Shown: positions 51,970-61,561, counted from the stretch's first letter. The stretch is DNA of 64,000 bases from Vibrio splendidus (GCF_003345295.1 NZ_CP031055.1:3348001-3412000); one strand, 5' to 3'. Notes: generated by a model from the sequence alone, not told the origin. Program-made: numbers and translations.

Positions 51970-52983
51970 TTATTTTTTATGGTTAGTGTAATTGTATGAA
52001 TCGACTGTCCAGTCACTGTCATAGCGAGGTTTAAACAAGTTATAGAAGTTCGTTCCATCTTGCTGTGTATAGAGAAGCTGGAGAATCCACATGTATTGTT
52101 CTGGCTTTGGCTCAATAAACGTCTCAATAGCTTGATTCATAGCTCGAGCATCTGCCTGATCTTCACTCTGAAGTTCAAGGACGGGTAGTACTTCTAAGGT
52201 GTACTTTCCTGTTTCAGGGTCGATGGATGCGAAAAGCGGAACTATCTTAGCTCTAGATAACTTAGCCAATTTACTTAGCCCTGGTAGGGTAGCTTTCGTT
52301 GTATCAAAAAAGCTAACGAACTCACTAAGCTCAGCTCCATGGTCTTGATCTGGAAGGTAATACCCCAAATAGCCATCTTTTATTGATTTGATAAATGGCT
52401 TTATTCCACCAGAGCGTTCATACACACGACCGCCATATTGAACTCTTTGACGATGCATAAGCCAATCAGACACAGGGTTCTTTTGCTTCTTTGCCATTGC
52501 AGAGACAGGGAGGCCCATCGACGCAAGCATTACTGCTGGAATATCAATAGCCCATGAGTGTGGGACTAATAATATGACATTTTCACCGTTATCAGTGTGC
52601 TTGGTTAGGTTTTCTTTCCCAACGAATTCACATTGCTCTTGTAACCAATATTTTGATTTTAAAGTCAGTAAGCTAAAGCGAAGTACAAAAACACTAGCCG
52701 TGTATAGCGTCTTATAAATTAATTGCTCACGCTCTTGAAAACTAAGATTCGGAAAGCACAGTTCAAAGTTCACCCGGGCTCTATGAGCTGGGCCTTTTTT
52801 CGATTTAGATAGCTTTAAAGCAATAATGCGCGCTAACCATTGATGAAAGCGTAATGGAAGTAGGGCTACTGGGAGTGCCAATATAACGGCTAACCAAGTT
52901 CCCCATAGCTTAGGAGCGAGGAATGCCCATCGAAAGCTAGGGTTGTAAGCTTTTGGATCAAAGTCATCGCGTTGATTTGTCAT
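51970..52983 (-). CDS. lpxM: LpxM-type lipid A acyltransferase
   Basis: A 337-residue membrane protein with the catalytic HX4D motif (VPHSWAIDIPAV), RVNFELCFPNLS and LPDQDHGAELSEFVSFF. It adds the last secondary acyl chain to lipid A, and so completes hexa-acylation. It is the first gene of the waa run on this strand. Confidence 0.93.
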   Translation of the reverse strand: MTNQRDDFDPKAYNPSFRWAFLAPKLWGTWLAVILALPVALLPLRFHQWLARIIALKLSKSKKGPAHRARVNFELCFPNLSFQEREQLIYKTLYTASVFVLRFSLLTLKSKYWLQEQCEFVGKENLTKHTDNGENVILLVPHSWAIDIPAVMLASMGLPVSAMAKKQKNPVSDWLMHRQRVQYGGRVYERSGGIKPFIKSIKDGYLGYYLPDQDHGAELSEFVSFFDTTKATLPGLSKLAKLSRAKIVPLFASIDPETGKYTLEVLPVLELQSEDQADARAMNQAIETFIEPKPEQYMWILQLLYTQQDGTNFYNLFKPRYDSDWTVDSYNYTNHKK

Positions 52984-53157
52984 TTAAAATCACTAACCTT
53001 AAAAGTTACTTAGCTTTTCTATACCACTTTACATTTATTGTATTCGAGGAAGATATAGAGTACTTGCTTGCAGCACTAATCTAATTTTTGCCTTGCCTGG
53101 TATAAGACGTCAGGAGGGCGGGGAGTGTTGTCCCCGTCCTCTAAATTTAATGTGATG

Positions 53158-54099
53158 CTACTTGTTTACAATTTGCATATATTGATCAACGCCTTGCGCT
53201 ACGGTTTTAAATACCACATCACAGCCAGCTGCTCGAAGTTTCGTAAGATCAGCCTGAGTAAACTCTTGGTAAGCGCCTTTTAAATGCTCAGGGAAAGGAA
53301 TCGTTTCGATTTCACCTTTACCGTGGTGCTTAATTACCGCTTTGGCAACTTCGTCAAAAGACTCAGCATTGCCGGTACCTAGGTTAAAGATGCCAGAAAC
53401 ACCATTTTCTAAAAACCACAGGTTTACTGCTGCAACATCACCGACATACACAAAATCACGCTGGAATGTTTCGCTACCTGCGAACAGTTTCGGGTTCTCA
53501 CCGGCGTTCATTTGGTTGTTTAGGTGGAAAGCAACAGAGGCCATGCTGCCTTTGTGATCTTCACGTGGACCGTAAACATTGAAGTAACGGAAACCAGTAA
53601 TTTGAGGTAACGTCTCGTTATGCGCTACAGCATCCGCGGTTAGGCGACGAACGTAGTTATCAAATTGTTGTTTAGAGTAACCGTAGACATTTAATGCGCC
53701 TTCATACTCTTTCTCTTCGATGAAAGTCTCTGTCTCACCGTAAGTGGCAGCTGAAGAGGCATATAGGAAGGGGATCTCACGCTCAACACAGTAGTGCAGT
53801 AACTCTTTTGAGTACTCATAGTTGTTAAGCATCATGTATTTACCATCCCATTCAGTCGTTGCTGAACAAGCACCTTCATGGAAAATAGCTTCAATAGGGC
53901 CGAAATCATCGCCAGCCATAACTTGAGTTAGGAAGTCGTCGCGATCCATGTAGTCAGTGATGTCTAGGTCTACAAGGTTCTTGAACTTTTTACCGTTCTT
54001 GAGGTTGTCGACAACTAGAATATCGTTGTGGCCTGCGTCATTGAGTGCTTTCACAATATTGCTGCCGATCATGCCAGCACCACCAGTTACGATAATCAT
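53158..54099 (-). CDS. hldD: ADP-glyceromanno-heptose 6-epimerase
   Basis: A 313-residue Rossmann enzyme: MIIVTGGAGMIGSNIVKALN, FHEGACSATTEWDGKY and the catalytic YGYSK (Y140 region). It makes ADP-L-glycero-D-manno-heptose, the donor for the heptosyltransferases here. Confidence 0.97.
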   Translation of the reverse strand: MIIVTGGAGMIGSNIVKALNDAGHNDILVVDNLKNGKKFKNLVDLDITDYMDRDDFLTQVMAGDDFGPIEAIFHEGACSATTEWDGKYMMLNNYEYSKELLHYCVEREIPFLYASSAATYGETETFIEEKEYEGALNVYGYSKQQFDNYVRRLTADAVAHNETLPQITGFRYFNVYGPREDHKGSMASVAFHLNNQMNAGENPKLFAGSETFQRDFVYVGDVAAVNLWFLENGVSGIFNLGTGNAESFDEVAKAVIKHHGKGEIETIPFPEHLKGAYQEFTQADLTKLRAAGCDVVFKTVAQGVDQYMQIVNK

Positions 54100-54251
54100 A
54101 TTTTTCCTACTCTTTTGAATATAAAACTACCGCGAGTATAGCAAGGAATGACAAAGACGGGCTAGTGGAATAATTCCTTAAGCGGAGTATGATATGAGCA
54201 GATTAGTCTTAGGTAAGTGCGCAGTAAGCACTCGAAATTATAGGTATTATC

Positions 54252-55415
54252 ATGAAAATTGCAGTTGCGGGTACCGGTTATGTAGGTTTATCCAATGCGA
54301 TGTTGTTAGCGCAGAATCATGATGTTGTTGCAGTTGATATCGTCGAAGAAAAAGTATCGATGTTGAACAACAAGCAATCGCCAATCATGGATGTAGAGAT
54401 TGAAGAGTTTTTGGCTAATCGTGCTTTGAGTTTTCAAGCCACAACCGATAAGCAAGCGTATCAAGATGTAGATTTCGTTATTATCGCTACGCCAACCGAC
54501 TATGACCCTAAAACGAACTACTTTAATACCAGTTCTGTAGAGTCGGTGATTAGTGACGTAATGATGGTTAACCCGAATGCCGTCATGGTGATCAAATCAA
54601 CGGTACCTGTTGGTTATACTGAGCGCGTTAAGCAAGATTTGAACTGTGAAAACATTATGTTCTCGCCAGAATTTTTACGTGAAGGCAAAGCCCTGTACGA
54701 CAACCTGCACCCATCACGAATCATTGTTGGTGAGTGTTCTGAGCGAGCTAAAGTGTTTGCAAACCTTCTTGTTGAAGGCGCAGAAAAAGAGAATATCGAC
54801 GTACTATTTACTCACTCCACAGAAGCGGAAGCAGTAAAGCTCTTCTCAAATACCTACCTGGCGATGCGAGTTTCTTATTTCAATGAGCTTGATTCTTACG
54901 CGGAAGCGCATGGCTTGGATTCTCGTCAGATCATCGAAGGTGTTGGCTTAGACCCTCGTATCGGCAATCATTACAACAACCCTTCATTTGGTTACGGTGG
55001 TTACTGCTTACCAAAAGACACCAAGCAACTATTAGCAAACTATCAAGATGTACCAAACAACATTGTGGGTGCGATTGTTGATGCAAACCGTACCCGAAAA
55101 GACTTCATTGCGGATTCAATTATTAAGCGCTCGCCTAAAATTGTCGGTATTTATCGTTTGATCATGAAGGCGGGCTCTGACAATTTCCGTGCTTCTTCCA
55201 TCCAAGGGATCATGAAGCGTTTGAAAGCTAAAGGTATTGAAGTGGTCGTATTCGAACCTGTGTTGGAAGAAGAGCATTTCTTTAACTCGAAGGTGTATTC
55301 TGATCTCGAAGAGTTTAAAGCCGTATCAGATGTGATTGTATCCAACAGAATGGTAGAAGAAATCGCAGACGTAGCAGATAAGGTGTACACACGAGACCTG
55401 TTTGGCAGTGATTGA
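54252..55415 (+). CDS. ugd: UDP-glucose 6-dehydrogenase
   Basis: A 387-residue enzyme oxidising UDP-glucose to UDP-glucuronate. It has KIAVAGTGYVGLSNAMLLA, the STVPVGYTE segment, FLREGKALYDNL and the catalytic Cys in GYGGYCLPKDTKQL. It supplies uronic acid for surface polysaccharide or for aminoarabinose. Single gene, divergent from hldD. Confidence 0.96.
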   Translation: MKIAVAGTGYVGLSNAMLLAQNHDVVAVDIVEEKVSMLNNKQSPIMDVEIEEFLANRALSFQATTDKQAYQDVDFVIIATPTDYDPKTNYFNTSSVESVISDVMMVNPNAVMVIKSTVPVGYTERVKQDLNCENIMFSPEFLREGKALYDNLHPSRIIVGECSERAKVFANLLVEGAEKENIDVLFTHSTEAEAVKLFSNTYLAMRVSYFNELDSYAEAHGLDSRQIIEGVGLDPRIGNHYNNPSFGYGGYCLPKDTKQLLANYQDVPNNIVGAIVDANRTRKDFIADSIIKRSPKIVGIYRLIMKAGSDNFRASSIQGIMKRLKAKGIEVVVFEPVLEEEHFFNSKVYSDLEEFKAVSDVIVSNRMVEEIADVADKVYTRDLFGSD

Positions 55416-55572
55416 TTCCAGCAGCGATTAATTACAGCTGTGATTGATCAAAGGTGTGATGGATTGAAGGTGAATTTTAGCGTTTGCTAATTCGACCAGA
55501 TGTTATCAGCTCGATCTATCCGCTTAGTGGCGATATACTGAACCACTAAACGGATAGGGATACTAGTAACTA

Positions 55573-56211
55573 ATGAAAACACGTGACAAGATTGTTTACG
55601 CTGCTCTAGAGCTTTTTAATGAGCACGGCGAGCGTAGTATTACGACCAATCATATTGCTGAGCATATCGAGATTAGCCCTGGTAACCTCTACTACCACTT
55701 CCGTAACAAACAAGAAATTGTACGTGATATCTTCACCCTCTATTCAACAGAGTTGCTTGAAAGGTTCACGCCGATTCAAGGCCAGCAAGAAAGCCTGACG
55801 CTATTAAAGACCTACTTAGATTCTATCTTCACGCTAATGTGGAAGTACCGATTTTTCTATGCGAATCTGCCTGAAATATTATCACGTGATGAAAAACTCC
55901 ACCTTGATTACATGGCTGTGCAAGAAAGATTGCAAACCAACCTTGTCGATATTATGAGAGCCTTTGTTGAGTTGAACTTGCTCAAAGCAACGGATGCGGA
56001 AATGAAGTCGATGGTCACTTCTCTTCACTTGATCGCATCGGGTTGGTTGGCGTATCAATCTGCGATGTCTCCAAAAGCTCAAATTACTGAGCAAGTTGTA
56101 CATCAAGGAATGTTGCAGATGATCGCGACCGTTAAACCGATTGCGACAGCTCAAGGCTTTGAGCAGCTGACATTGTTGGAAGATGGTGTAAGGGCGTTGA
56201 ACTCAAAGTAG
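55573..56211 (+). CDS. TetR/AcrR-family regulator
   Basis: A 212-residue repressor with HTH RSITTNHIAEHIEISPGNLYYHFRNKQEIVRDI and a helical ligand domain. Ligand and target unknown. A copy of the intergenic repeat family starts directly after its stop. Confidence 0.9.
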   Translation: MKTRDKIVYAALELFNEHGERSITTNHIAEHIEISPGNLYYHFRNKQEIVRDIFTLYSTELLERFTPIQGQQESLTLLKTYLDSIFTLMWKYRFFYANLPEILSRDEKLHLDYMAVQERLQTNLVDIMRAFVELNLLKATDAEMKSMVTSLHLIASGWLAYQSAMSPKAQITEQVVHQGMLQMIATVKPIATAQGFEQLTLLEDGVRALNSK

Positions 56212-56213
56212 AA

Positions 56214-56280
56214 AGATACGAGTAACGAAGAGCTTAAAAGCAGATGCGAGTAACCGAGATTCGAAGAGCGGTGGTTACTC
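56214..56280 (+). repeat. Intergenic repeat copy A (after TetR gene)
   Basis: It contains GAAGAGCTTAAAAGCAGATG followed by CGAGTAACCGAGATTCG. It starts 3 bp after the stop codon and reads in the gene's direction. Confidence 0.85.
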
Positions 56281-56368
56281 ATTAATACGATTACTGCACT
56301 CGCTTTTTAAAGCTCTTGGTTAACATGTTATTCGTATCGATGTCTTCTATCACGCATTGTAAATAGCG

Positions 56369-56494
56369 ACGTCATTCCCTACAGCGAGGTACGAGCGTGA
56401 TAGGGAATCTTTGTGTTGTGGTGAATTAAACATGACAAATAATATATGAGACTGAGATTCCAGATATTTCGTCCCTCAACTCTGGAATGACGAG
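56369..56494. repeat. Pair of ATTCC-ended imperfect palindromes
   Basis: 56371-56409 runs from GTCATTCCCTA to TAGGGAATC; 56454-56494 from GAGATTCCAGA to TCTGGAATGACGAG. The outer ends (GTCATTCC and GGAATGAC) are inverted. Such elements are common between Vibrio genes (by recollection). The rest of 56281-56605 shows no gene. Confidence 0.7.
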
Positions 56495-56605
56495 GTTTTG
56501 TACGTGACTAGTTCAAGGCCTCTTAACTCTTTTGGGTTGCTCAAGATTAATTAGTACCTTTTCCTCGTACCTACTTTAACCCTTCTGTATCTGTATCTGG
56601 AGAAT

Positions 56606-56670
56606 TCGCATTCGCATCTGCTTTTAAGCTCTTCGCATCTCGGTTACTCGCATCCTGCATCTGCTCTTTA
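56606..56670 (-). repeat. Intergenic repeat copy B (after envC)
   Basis: On the minus strand the envC stop TAA is followed by AGAGCAGATGCAGGATGCGA, then GTAACCGAGATGCGAAGAGC and TTAAAAGCAGATGCG. Confidence 0.85.
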
Positions 56671-57819
56671 TCGAACTAACCAACTCTTCGGGTTCTGAGC
56701 TTGGCTGTTTCTGCGAATCTCAAAGTACAGTGATGGGCGCGTTTGGCCGCCAGTGTCACCTGCAAGCGCAATGGCCTCACCAGCTTTAACTTTATCACCT
56801 TCTTTTTTCAGTAGCGCTTGGTTAAAACCATAGAGCGTCATATCGCCTTTACCGTGGTCAAGTAGTACTACTAAACCATAGCCACGAAGATATTCTGCAA
56901 ATACAACTGTACCTGAGTAAACCGATTTTACCTGCTGACCGTACTTGGCGTTGATCACCATGCCTTTCCAATTTACTTGGCCGGTTTGGCGTGAACCATA
57001 GTTATGTAGTACTTTGTCTTTGATTGGCCAAGGTAGTTTGCCTTTACGTTTTGCTAGGCCATCCATAGGGACGGCATTACGTCTCTCTCGAGCCGCTTTT
57101 TCTGCTTTTGCTATTTCAGCTTTCAGGCGAGTTTCATTTCGTTGAAGTTCAGCCAAGTAGTTTTTGTCGCCAGAAATATTCTTCTTAATACTGCCAACGG
57201 TTTTCTTACGTTGTGTTTGGGTTTTGGCTAAGGTATCGCGCTTGGTGGTTTGTTGTTTTAACAGTGTTGCTATCTGTTCTTGCTCAAGTTGACGCTGTTT
57301 ATGGCTTTCTTCTAATTCAAGTTGCGTCTGTTCAATCGTTTTGATTGTTGCGGAGCGAGCTTTGGCGAGGTGCTGGTAATAGTGACTGATGCGATCTTCT
57401 TCCACACCAGTGTTGAGGATGTGAGAAGACGCTTTAGCTCGACTTGTCATATAGTAAGTCTGAATCAGTTGCTCTAACTTATCGGTATGGATTTTTTTCT
57501 GTGCTGTGAGCGCTTTAATCTTGGTGTCTAAGTTAGCAATATTAGCATTAGCGGTATTGAGTTGCTTTTTACTGTCTAGAATCGCCTTTTCAAGCGAAAC
57601 AATGGATAGCTCTTGTTTCTTGAGGTTTGCCTGTAGGTTGTCGAGTTTTTTCTGCTGTGAGGAAAGGTTTTTTTGTTGGCGAGATATTTCGCTTGAGACG
57701 CCTTTCAGTTCCCCCTGAGAGGCGGCAAGTGACGATGTAGATAACAGAGCAGCGCAAAGGCTGGTAGATATCAGAAGAGTCCGGCTAATGGCTCGAATTT
57801 GTTTCATCATTATCGTCAT
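56668..57819 (-). CDS. envC: EnvC-family murein hydrolase activator
   Basis: A 383-residue periplasmic protein with a signal peptide (cut near residue 33, SSLAA), coiled coils over residues 40-250 and a C-terminal LytM domain that lacks the zinc ligands (SLYFEIRR in place of HxH). EnvC-type proteins activate amidases AmiA/AmiB at the septum. Several Met starts lie close together (57819, 57810, 57807). Confidence 0.93.
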   Translation of the reverse strand: MTIMMKQIRAISRTLLISTSLCAALLSTSSLAASQGELKGVSSEISRQQKNLSSQQKKLDNLQANLKKQELSIVSLEKAILDSKKQLNTANANIANLDTKIKALTAQKKIHTDKLEQLIQTYYMTSRAKASSHILNTGVEEDRISHYYQHLAKARSATIKTIEQTQLELEESHKQRQLEQEQIATLLKQQTTKRDTLAKTQTQRKKTVGSIKKNISGDKNYLAELQRNETRLKAEIAKAEKAARERRNAVPMDGLAKRKGKLPWPIKDKVLHNYGSRQTGQVNWKGMVINAKYGQQVKSVYSGTVVFAEYLRGYGLVVLLDHGKGDMTLYGFNQALLKKEGDKVKAGEAIALAGDTGGQTRPSLYFEIRRNSQAQNPKSWLVR

Positions 57820-57835
57820 TTAGTTGTATTCATCT

Positions 57836-57919
57836 GCTCTTAATTTTTCGAATTTCGCTAATCGAATCCCGCATCTGCTTTTAAGCTCTTCGTATCTCGG
57901 TTACTCGAATCTGCTCTTA
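57836..57919 (-). repeat. Intergenic repeat copy C (after cysE)
   Basis: The cysE stop TAA runs into GAGCAGATTCGAGTAACCGA, then GATACGAAGAGC and TTAAAAGCAGATGCG. It has the same orientation relative to its gene as copies A, B and E. Confidence 0.85.
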
Positions 57920-58738
57920 AATCCCATCACCATGGATGAAGTTCTGAGAGCGACCATTGAACCCTTGGTCCATATCTAAAGATGGTTTGTCGGTTTTCGG
58001 TTTTCCTACAATTTTTGCAGGAACTCCAGCGACGGTCGTATGTGGTGGTACTGCCTGAAGAACCACAGAGCAAGAACCAATCTTCGCGCCTTCACCCACT
58101 TCAATGTTGCCGAGTATTTTAGCGCCAGCACCAATCATTACGCCTTCGCGGATTTTAGGGTGACGATCGCCACCTTCTTTACCGGTACCACCTAAAGTAA
58201 CGTCTTGAAGGATAGATACATCATTTTCAACTACGGCTGTTTCGCCAATCACGATACCGGTGGCGTGGTCGAGCATGATCGCTTTACCGATACGAGCGGC
58301 TGGGTGAATATCCACTTGGCAAGCAACTGAAATTTGGTTCTGTAGGTAAGTAGCAAGTGCAATACGCCCTTGCTTCCATAGCCAGTTAGCCACTCGGTAA
58401 CCTTGCAAAGCATGGTAGCCTTTCAGATAAAGCAGAGGCATCGAGTACATCTCGACCGCAGGATCTCGATTTACCGTCGCGCAGATATCACAAGCAGCCG
58501 CATCAATAATCGATTGATCTTGCTTAAATGCTTGTTCAACTACTTCACGCACCGCCATTGCGGGCATTGAAGCCGTCTTTAGCTTGTTAGCTAGGATATA
58601 ACTTAATGCAGCGCCTAAGCTTTCGTGGTTGATAATGGTGGCATGGTAAAAACTCGCAAGCATAGGTTCTTGCTCTGACTGCTGTCGAGCTTCCTTCACA
58701 ATGCATTGCCAAACCTTTTGCTGTTCACAGTGTTTCAT
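57917..58738 (-). CDS. cysE: Serine acetyltransferase
   Basis: A 273-residue hexapeptide-repeat enzyme making O-acetylserine for cysteine synthesis. It has the helical N-terminal domain, HPAARIGKAIMLDHATGIVIGE and GGTGKEGGDRHPKIREGVMIGAGA, and the C-terminal tail with final Ile (GDGI) that docks into CysK. Met 58738 is preferred because GGATGG precedes it; Met 58750 is possible. Confidence 0.96.
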   Translation of the reverse strand: MKHCEQQKVWQCIVKEARQQSEQEPMLASFYHATIINHESLGAALSYILANKLKTASMPAMAVREVVEQAFKQDQSIIDAAACDICATVNRDPAVEMYSMPLLYLKGYHALQGYRVANWLWKQGRIALATYLQNQISVACQVDIHPAARIGKAIMLDHATGIVIGETAVVENDVSILQDVTLGGTGKEGGDRHPKIREGVMIGAGAKILGNIEVGEGAKIGSCSVVLQAVPPHTTVAGVPAKIVGKPKTDKPSLDMDQGFNGRSQNFIHGDGI

Positions 58739-58761
58739 TTTTCCATCCATTCATTTAAACC

Positions 58762-58866
58762 AGATACGTGTAGCGAGATAAGAGATTCGAAGAGCTATAA
58801 GAGCAGGTGCGAGTAACCGATATTCGAGATACGAAGAGCGAGATGTAAAGAACAGATTAGAGTCGT
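58762..58866 (+). repeat. Intergenic repeat copy D (upstream of cysE)
   Basis: GATTCGAAGAGCTATAAGAG, then CAGGTGCGAGTAACCGATATTCGAGATACGAAGAGC: a longer, partly doubled copy facing against copy E. Confidence 0.8.
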
Positions 58867-58905
58867 GAGATACTAGTAATGAAAAGCATTGTCATCGAAC
58901 GTTTG

Positions 58906-58984
58906 AAGGCGCTCTTCATCTTTTCGCATCTCGATTACTCGAATCTCTCTACTGCTCTTGAGTTACCCGTATCCGCTCTTATTA
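58906..58984 (-). repeat. Intergenic repeat copy E (after gpsA)
   Basis: On the minus strand, after the gpsA stop: TAATAAGAGCGGATACGGGT, then AACTCAAGAGCAGTAGAG and CGAGTAATCGAGATGCGAAA. Confidence 0.8.
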
Positions 58985-60028
58985 TCTTTCTGACTTCTTG
59001 TCTCGAGCAAGTAAGTCTTGCGCTGCTAAGTGTGCATCTTTTCCTTGATACAACACTTGATAAATTTGTTCAACAATTGGCATCTCAACGCCCATGCGTT
59101 CTGATAATAACCAAACTTCTTTGGTGTTGCGATAACCTTCAACGACTTGGCCAATTTCTTCTTGTGCGGTATCTACATCTTTGCCTGCGCCAAGTGCCAA
59201 ACCAAAGCGACGGTTGCGTGATTGGTTATCAGTACAGGTTAGTACTAGATCGCCCAGCCCAGCCATACCCATAAAGGTTTCGGGTTGTGAACCCAGTGCA
59301 GCGCCTAAGCGACTCATTTCAGCTAAACCACGCGTGATCAGTGCAGTTCGAGCATTGGCACCAAAACCAATGCCATCCGACATGCCTGCGCCAATTGCGA
59401 TAACATTTTTCACCGCGCCGCCAAGTTGCATGCCGATGAAATCTGAGTTTGCGTATACGCGGAATGTTTTACCGCAGTGGATCTTCTCTTGCAGCTCTTC
59501 TAAGAATACTTCATCTGGTGAAGCGACAGAGATAGCCGTTGGCATGCCCATCGCTAACTCTTTGGCAAAAGTAGGCCCTGATAGAACCGCTAGCGAGTAC
59601 CCATCACCCAGCACATCGTGCGCGACATCTTTAAGTAAGCGGCCTGTTTCTGGCTCTAGGCCTTTGGTCGCCCAACAGATGCGAGAATCTGTACCTAAGT
59701 AAGGTTTCAGGCTGTTTAAAACAATACCAAACACGTGGCTAGGCACAACAACGAGAAGGTCACGACTTGCTGTTACTGCTTTCTCAAGATCGGATTCGAT
59801 GATTAGGCTTTCTGGAAAGTCGATATTTGGCAGGAACTCATTATTAGCACGTTCAGATTGAAGACGAGCCATATGAACAGGGTCGTGTCCCCAAAGAACA
59901 ACATTGGCACCGTTACGCGCTAGAGATATCGCTAAAGAGGTTCCGTAAGAACCGGCGCCTATCACTGTCATCGCAATGTCTTTACCGTAAGCGTCTGCCG
60001 TGTTAGTCGGGCGAGTTGTTTCTGTCAT
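58982..60028 (-). CDS. gpsA: Glycerol-3-phosphate dehydrogenase [NAD(P)+]
   Basis: A 348-residue enzyme making sn-glycerol 3-phosphate for phospholipids. It has MTVIGAGSYGTSLAISLARN, the KGLEPETGRL segment, SGPTFAKE and GLGDLVLTCTDNQSRNRRFG. ATG 60028 follows AGGTGGAAGC; the frame to 60133 is untranslated leader. Confidence 0.97.
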   Translation of the reverse strand: MTETTRPTNTADAYGKDIAMTVIGAGSYGTSLAISLARNGANVVLWGHDPVHMARLQSERANNEFLPNIDFPESLIIESDLEKAVTASRDLLVVVPSHVFGIVLNSLKPYLGTDSRICWATKGLEPETGRLLKDVAHDVLGDGYSLAVLSGPTFAKELAMGMPTAISVASPDEVFLEELQEKIHCGKTFRVYANSDFIGMQLGGAVKNVIAIGAGMSDGIGFGANARTALITRGLAEMSRLGAALGSQPETFMGMAGLGDLVLTCTDNQSRNRRFGLALGAGKDVDTAQEEIGQVVEGYRNTKEVWLLSERMGVEMPIVEQIYQVLYQGKDAHLAAQDLLARDKKSER

Positions 60029-60224
60029 GCTTCCACCTAAAAATAATGAGGGAAATCGAAGAGTTCTTGAGATGTTTTCTAAATTAAGAAGAAAAAGCTC
60101 TCTATCAAAATACAGTGTAAATAAAAAATGCACATCGCAGAAGCTGCGATGTGCATTTAAAAGCTAAGCTTCTTATAACATAAGCTATTTAAGCGTTCGT
60201 TAGAGTTAAGTTCTACTGTGAGAC

Positions 60225-60692
60225 TTAAGCCTGTTCGCCTTCAGCTTGTTGCGCTTGGTTCTGTAGGTAGTTCATGAACAAAGCATCAAAGTTTACTGGC
60301 GCTAAGTTCAGTTGTGGGAACGTACCTTTAACCACTAGGCTAGAAATCGTTTCACGAGCGTATGGGAATAAGATGTTAGGGCAGAAAGCACCTAAGCAAT
60401 GTGCTAGTTGACCAGCTTCCATTTCGCTTGCAGAGAAGATACCACCTTGTTGAACTTCACAAAGGAATGCAGTGTCATCTGCGTTCTTAACCGTAACGGT
60501 TAGACGTAGGATTACTTCGAACACGCCTTCGCCAAGTTCACGGCTTTGAGTGTCTAGGTCCAGTTTTACATCTGGGTTCCACTCTTTTTGAAACATGTCT
60601 GGAGAGTTTGGCGCTTCAAAAGATACGTCTTTTAGGAAGATACGTTGAATTGAGAAGTTTTGTTGTGCGTCTTGTTGTGCTGCTTCAGCCAT
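60225..60692 (-). CDS. secB: Protein-export chaperone SecB
   Basis: A 155-residue chaperone keeping preproteins unfolded for SecA. It has FSIQRIFLKDVSFEAPNSP, GIFSASEMEAGQLAHCLGAF and CPNILFPYARETISSLV. It lies upstream of gpsA on the same strand, as in E. coli, though grxC is absent between it and the rhodanese gene. Confidence 0.98.
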   Translation of the reverse strand: MAEAAQQDAQQNFSIQRIFLKDVSFEAPNSPDMFQKEWNPDVKLDLDTQSRELGEGVFEVILRLTVTVKNADDTAFLCEVQQGGIFSASEMEAGQLAHCLGAFCPNILFPYARETISSLVVKGTFPQLNLAPVNFDALFMNYLQNQAQQAEGEQA

Positions 60693-60849
60693 TTTCTTGT
60701 CCTTAAAAATTTATAATTAGGTTTTGTTCGTCATATCTACCGAACAAAACCTTAAAGTCATATTCGTGTAATTAGGTCAGCTTACTGCTTGTCGTTAACG
60801 GCTGTTTGTCTTTAAAAGTATTCACCTTTAACTACTTCTTGCCTTTAAC

Positions 60850-61284
60850 CTATTTCTTACCTTTAACCAAAGGTAGGTTAGCTTCGCTCCAAGCCACTAA
60901 GCCGCTTTTCAGTACGCTTACGTTTTCGAAACCTGCTTTAACCAGCAAATTCGCGCTTTCTTGAGCGGTTTGACCTGTCTTGCATACTACGATGATTGGG
61001 TCAGCTTTGTGGCTTTCAAGGTTACCAAAGCTATTTGCCTTGATGTCTGACGGCAAAATGTGAACTGCGTCCGTAATATGGCCCTTTTTGAACTCATCTT
61101 TAGTGCGAATATCCACCACAACGCCGTTTTCACGGTTAATCAGATGTGTGGTTTGTGCTGCCGTGATCTCTTTGTAGGCAGCGTTTGATGTTTTGATAAC
61201 GTTCGCAATGATGGCAACAACCAAGCCGATCCATACGATGGCTAAAATCATATTCTCTTGAACAAATGGAACTAACTCTTGCAT
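60850..61284 (-). CDS. Membrane-anchored rhodanese-like protein (YibN-like)
   Basis: A 144-residue protein with an N-terminal membrane helix (MILAIVWIGLVVAIIANVI) and a rhodanese domain whose active-site Cys is C101 (VVCKTGQTAQESANLL). It may act as a sulfurtransferase. The order rhodanese-secB-gpsA-cysE is conserved in gammaproteobacteria. Confidence 0.92.
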   Translation of the reverse strand: MQELVPFVQENMILAIVWIGLVVAIIANVIKTSNAAYKEITAAQTTHLINRENGVVVDIRTKDEFKKGHITDAVHILPSDIKANSFGNLESHKADPIIVVCKTGQTAQESANLLVKAGFENVSVLKSGLVAWSEANLPLVKGKK

Positions 61285-61486
61285 ATCTTGAACTCTTATT
61301 CGTTATTGGGCGAAAAACTATAGGTCAGGAGTATAGCGAGTTTTGGGGTTTGGTGTACATAGAGTTAGCTTACCCGCGCACATAACTGCATTTTTTTTTG
61401 ATTATATCCACTGATACATAGATAATAGAGGAATTTACATTTTAAATGTTTGAATGCGTAGTGTGGTTTTCGCTTTGTGACCAAAG

Positions 61487-61499
61487 GGCGGTAGCATGC
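61487..61499 (+). promoter_or_regulatory. ops element (RfaH recruitment site)
   Basis: GGCGGTAGCATGC matches the ops consensus GGCGGTAGCGTGC at 12 of 13 positions. It lies 63 bp before rfbB in an otherwise gene-free leader (61285-61561). RfaH bound to paused polymerase at ops suppresses termination and aids translation of long polysaccharide operons. Confidence 0.85.
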
Positions 61500-61561
61500 C
61501 TGATGGAGATTGCTCGTACGTGTTAGTTTTTTTATTTTAAAGCTATATTTTAGGAGTTTTT

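Noticed and set aside
59181..59702. 173-codon plus-strand frame
   Set aside because: Antisense of gpsA; Pro/Ser-rich shadow composition.
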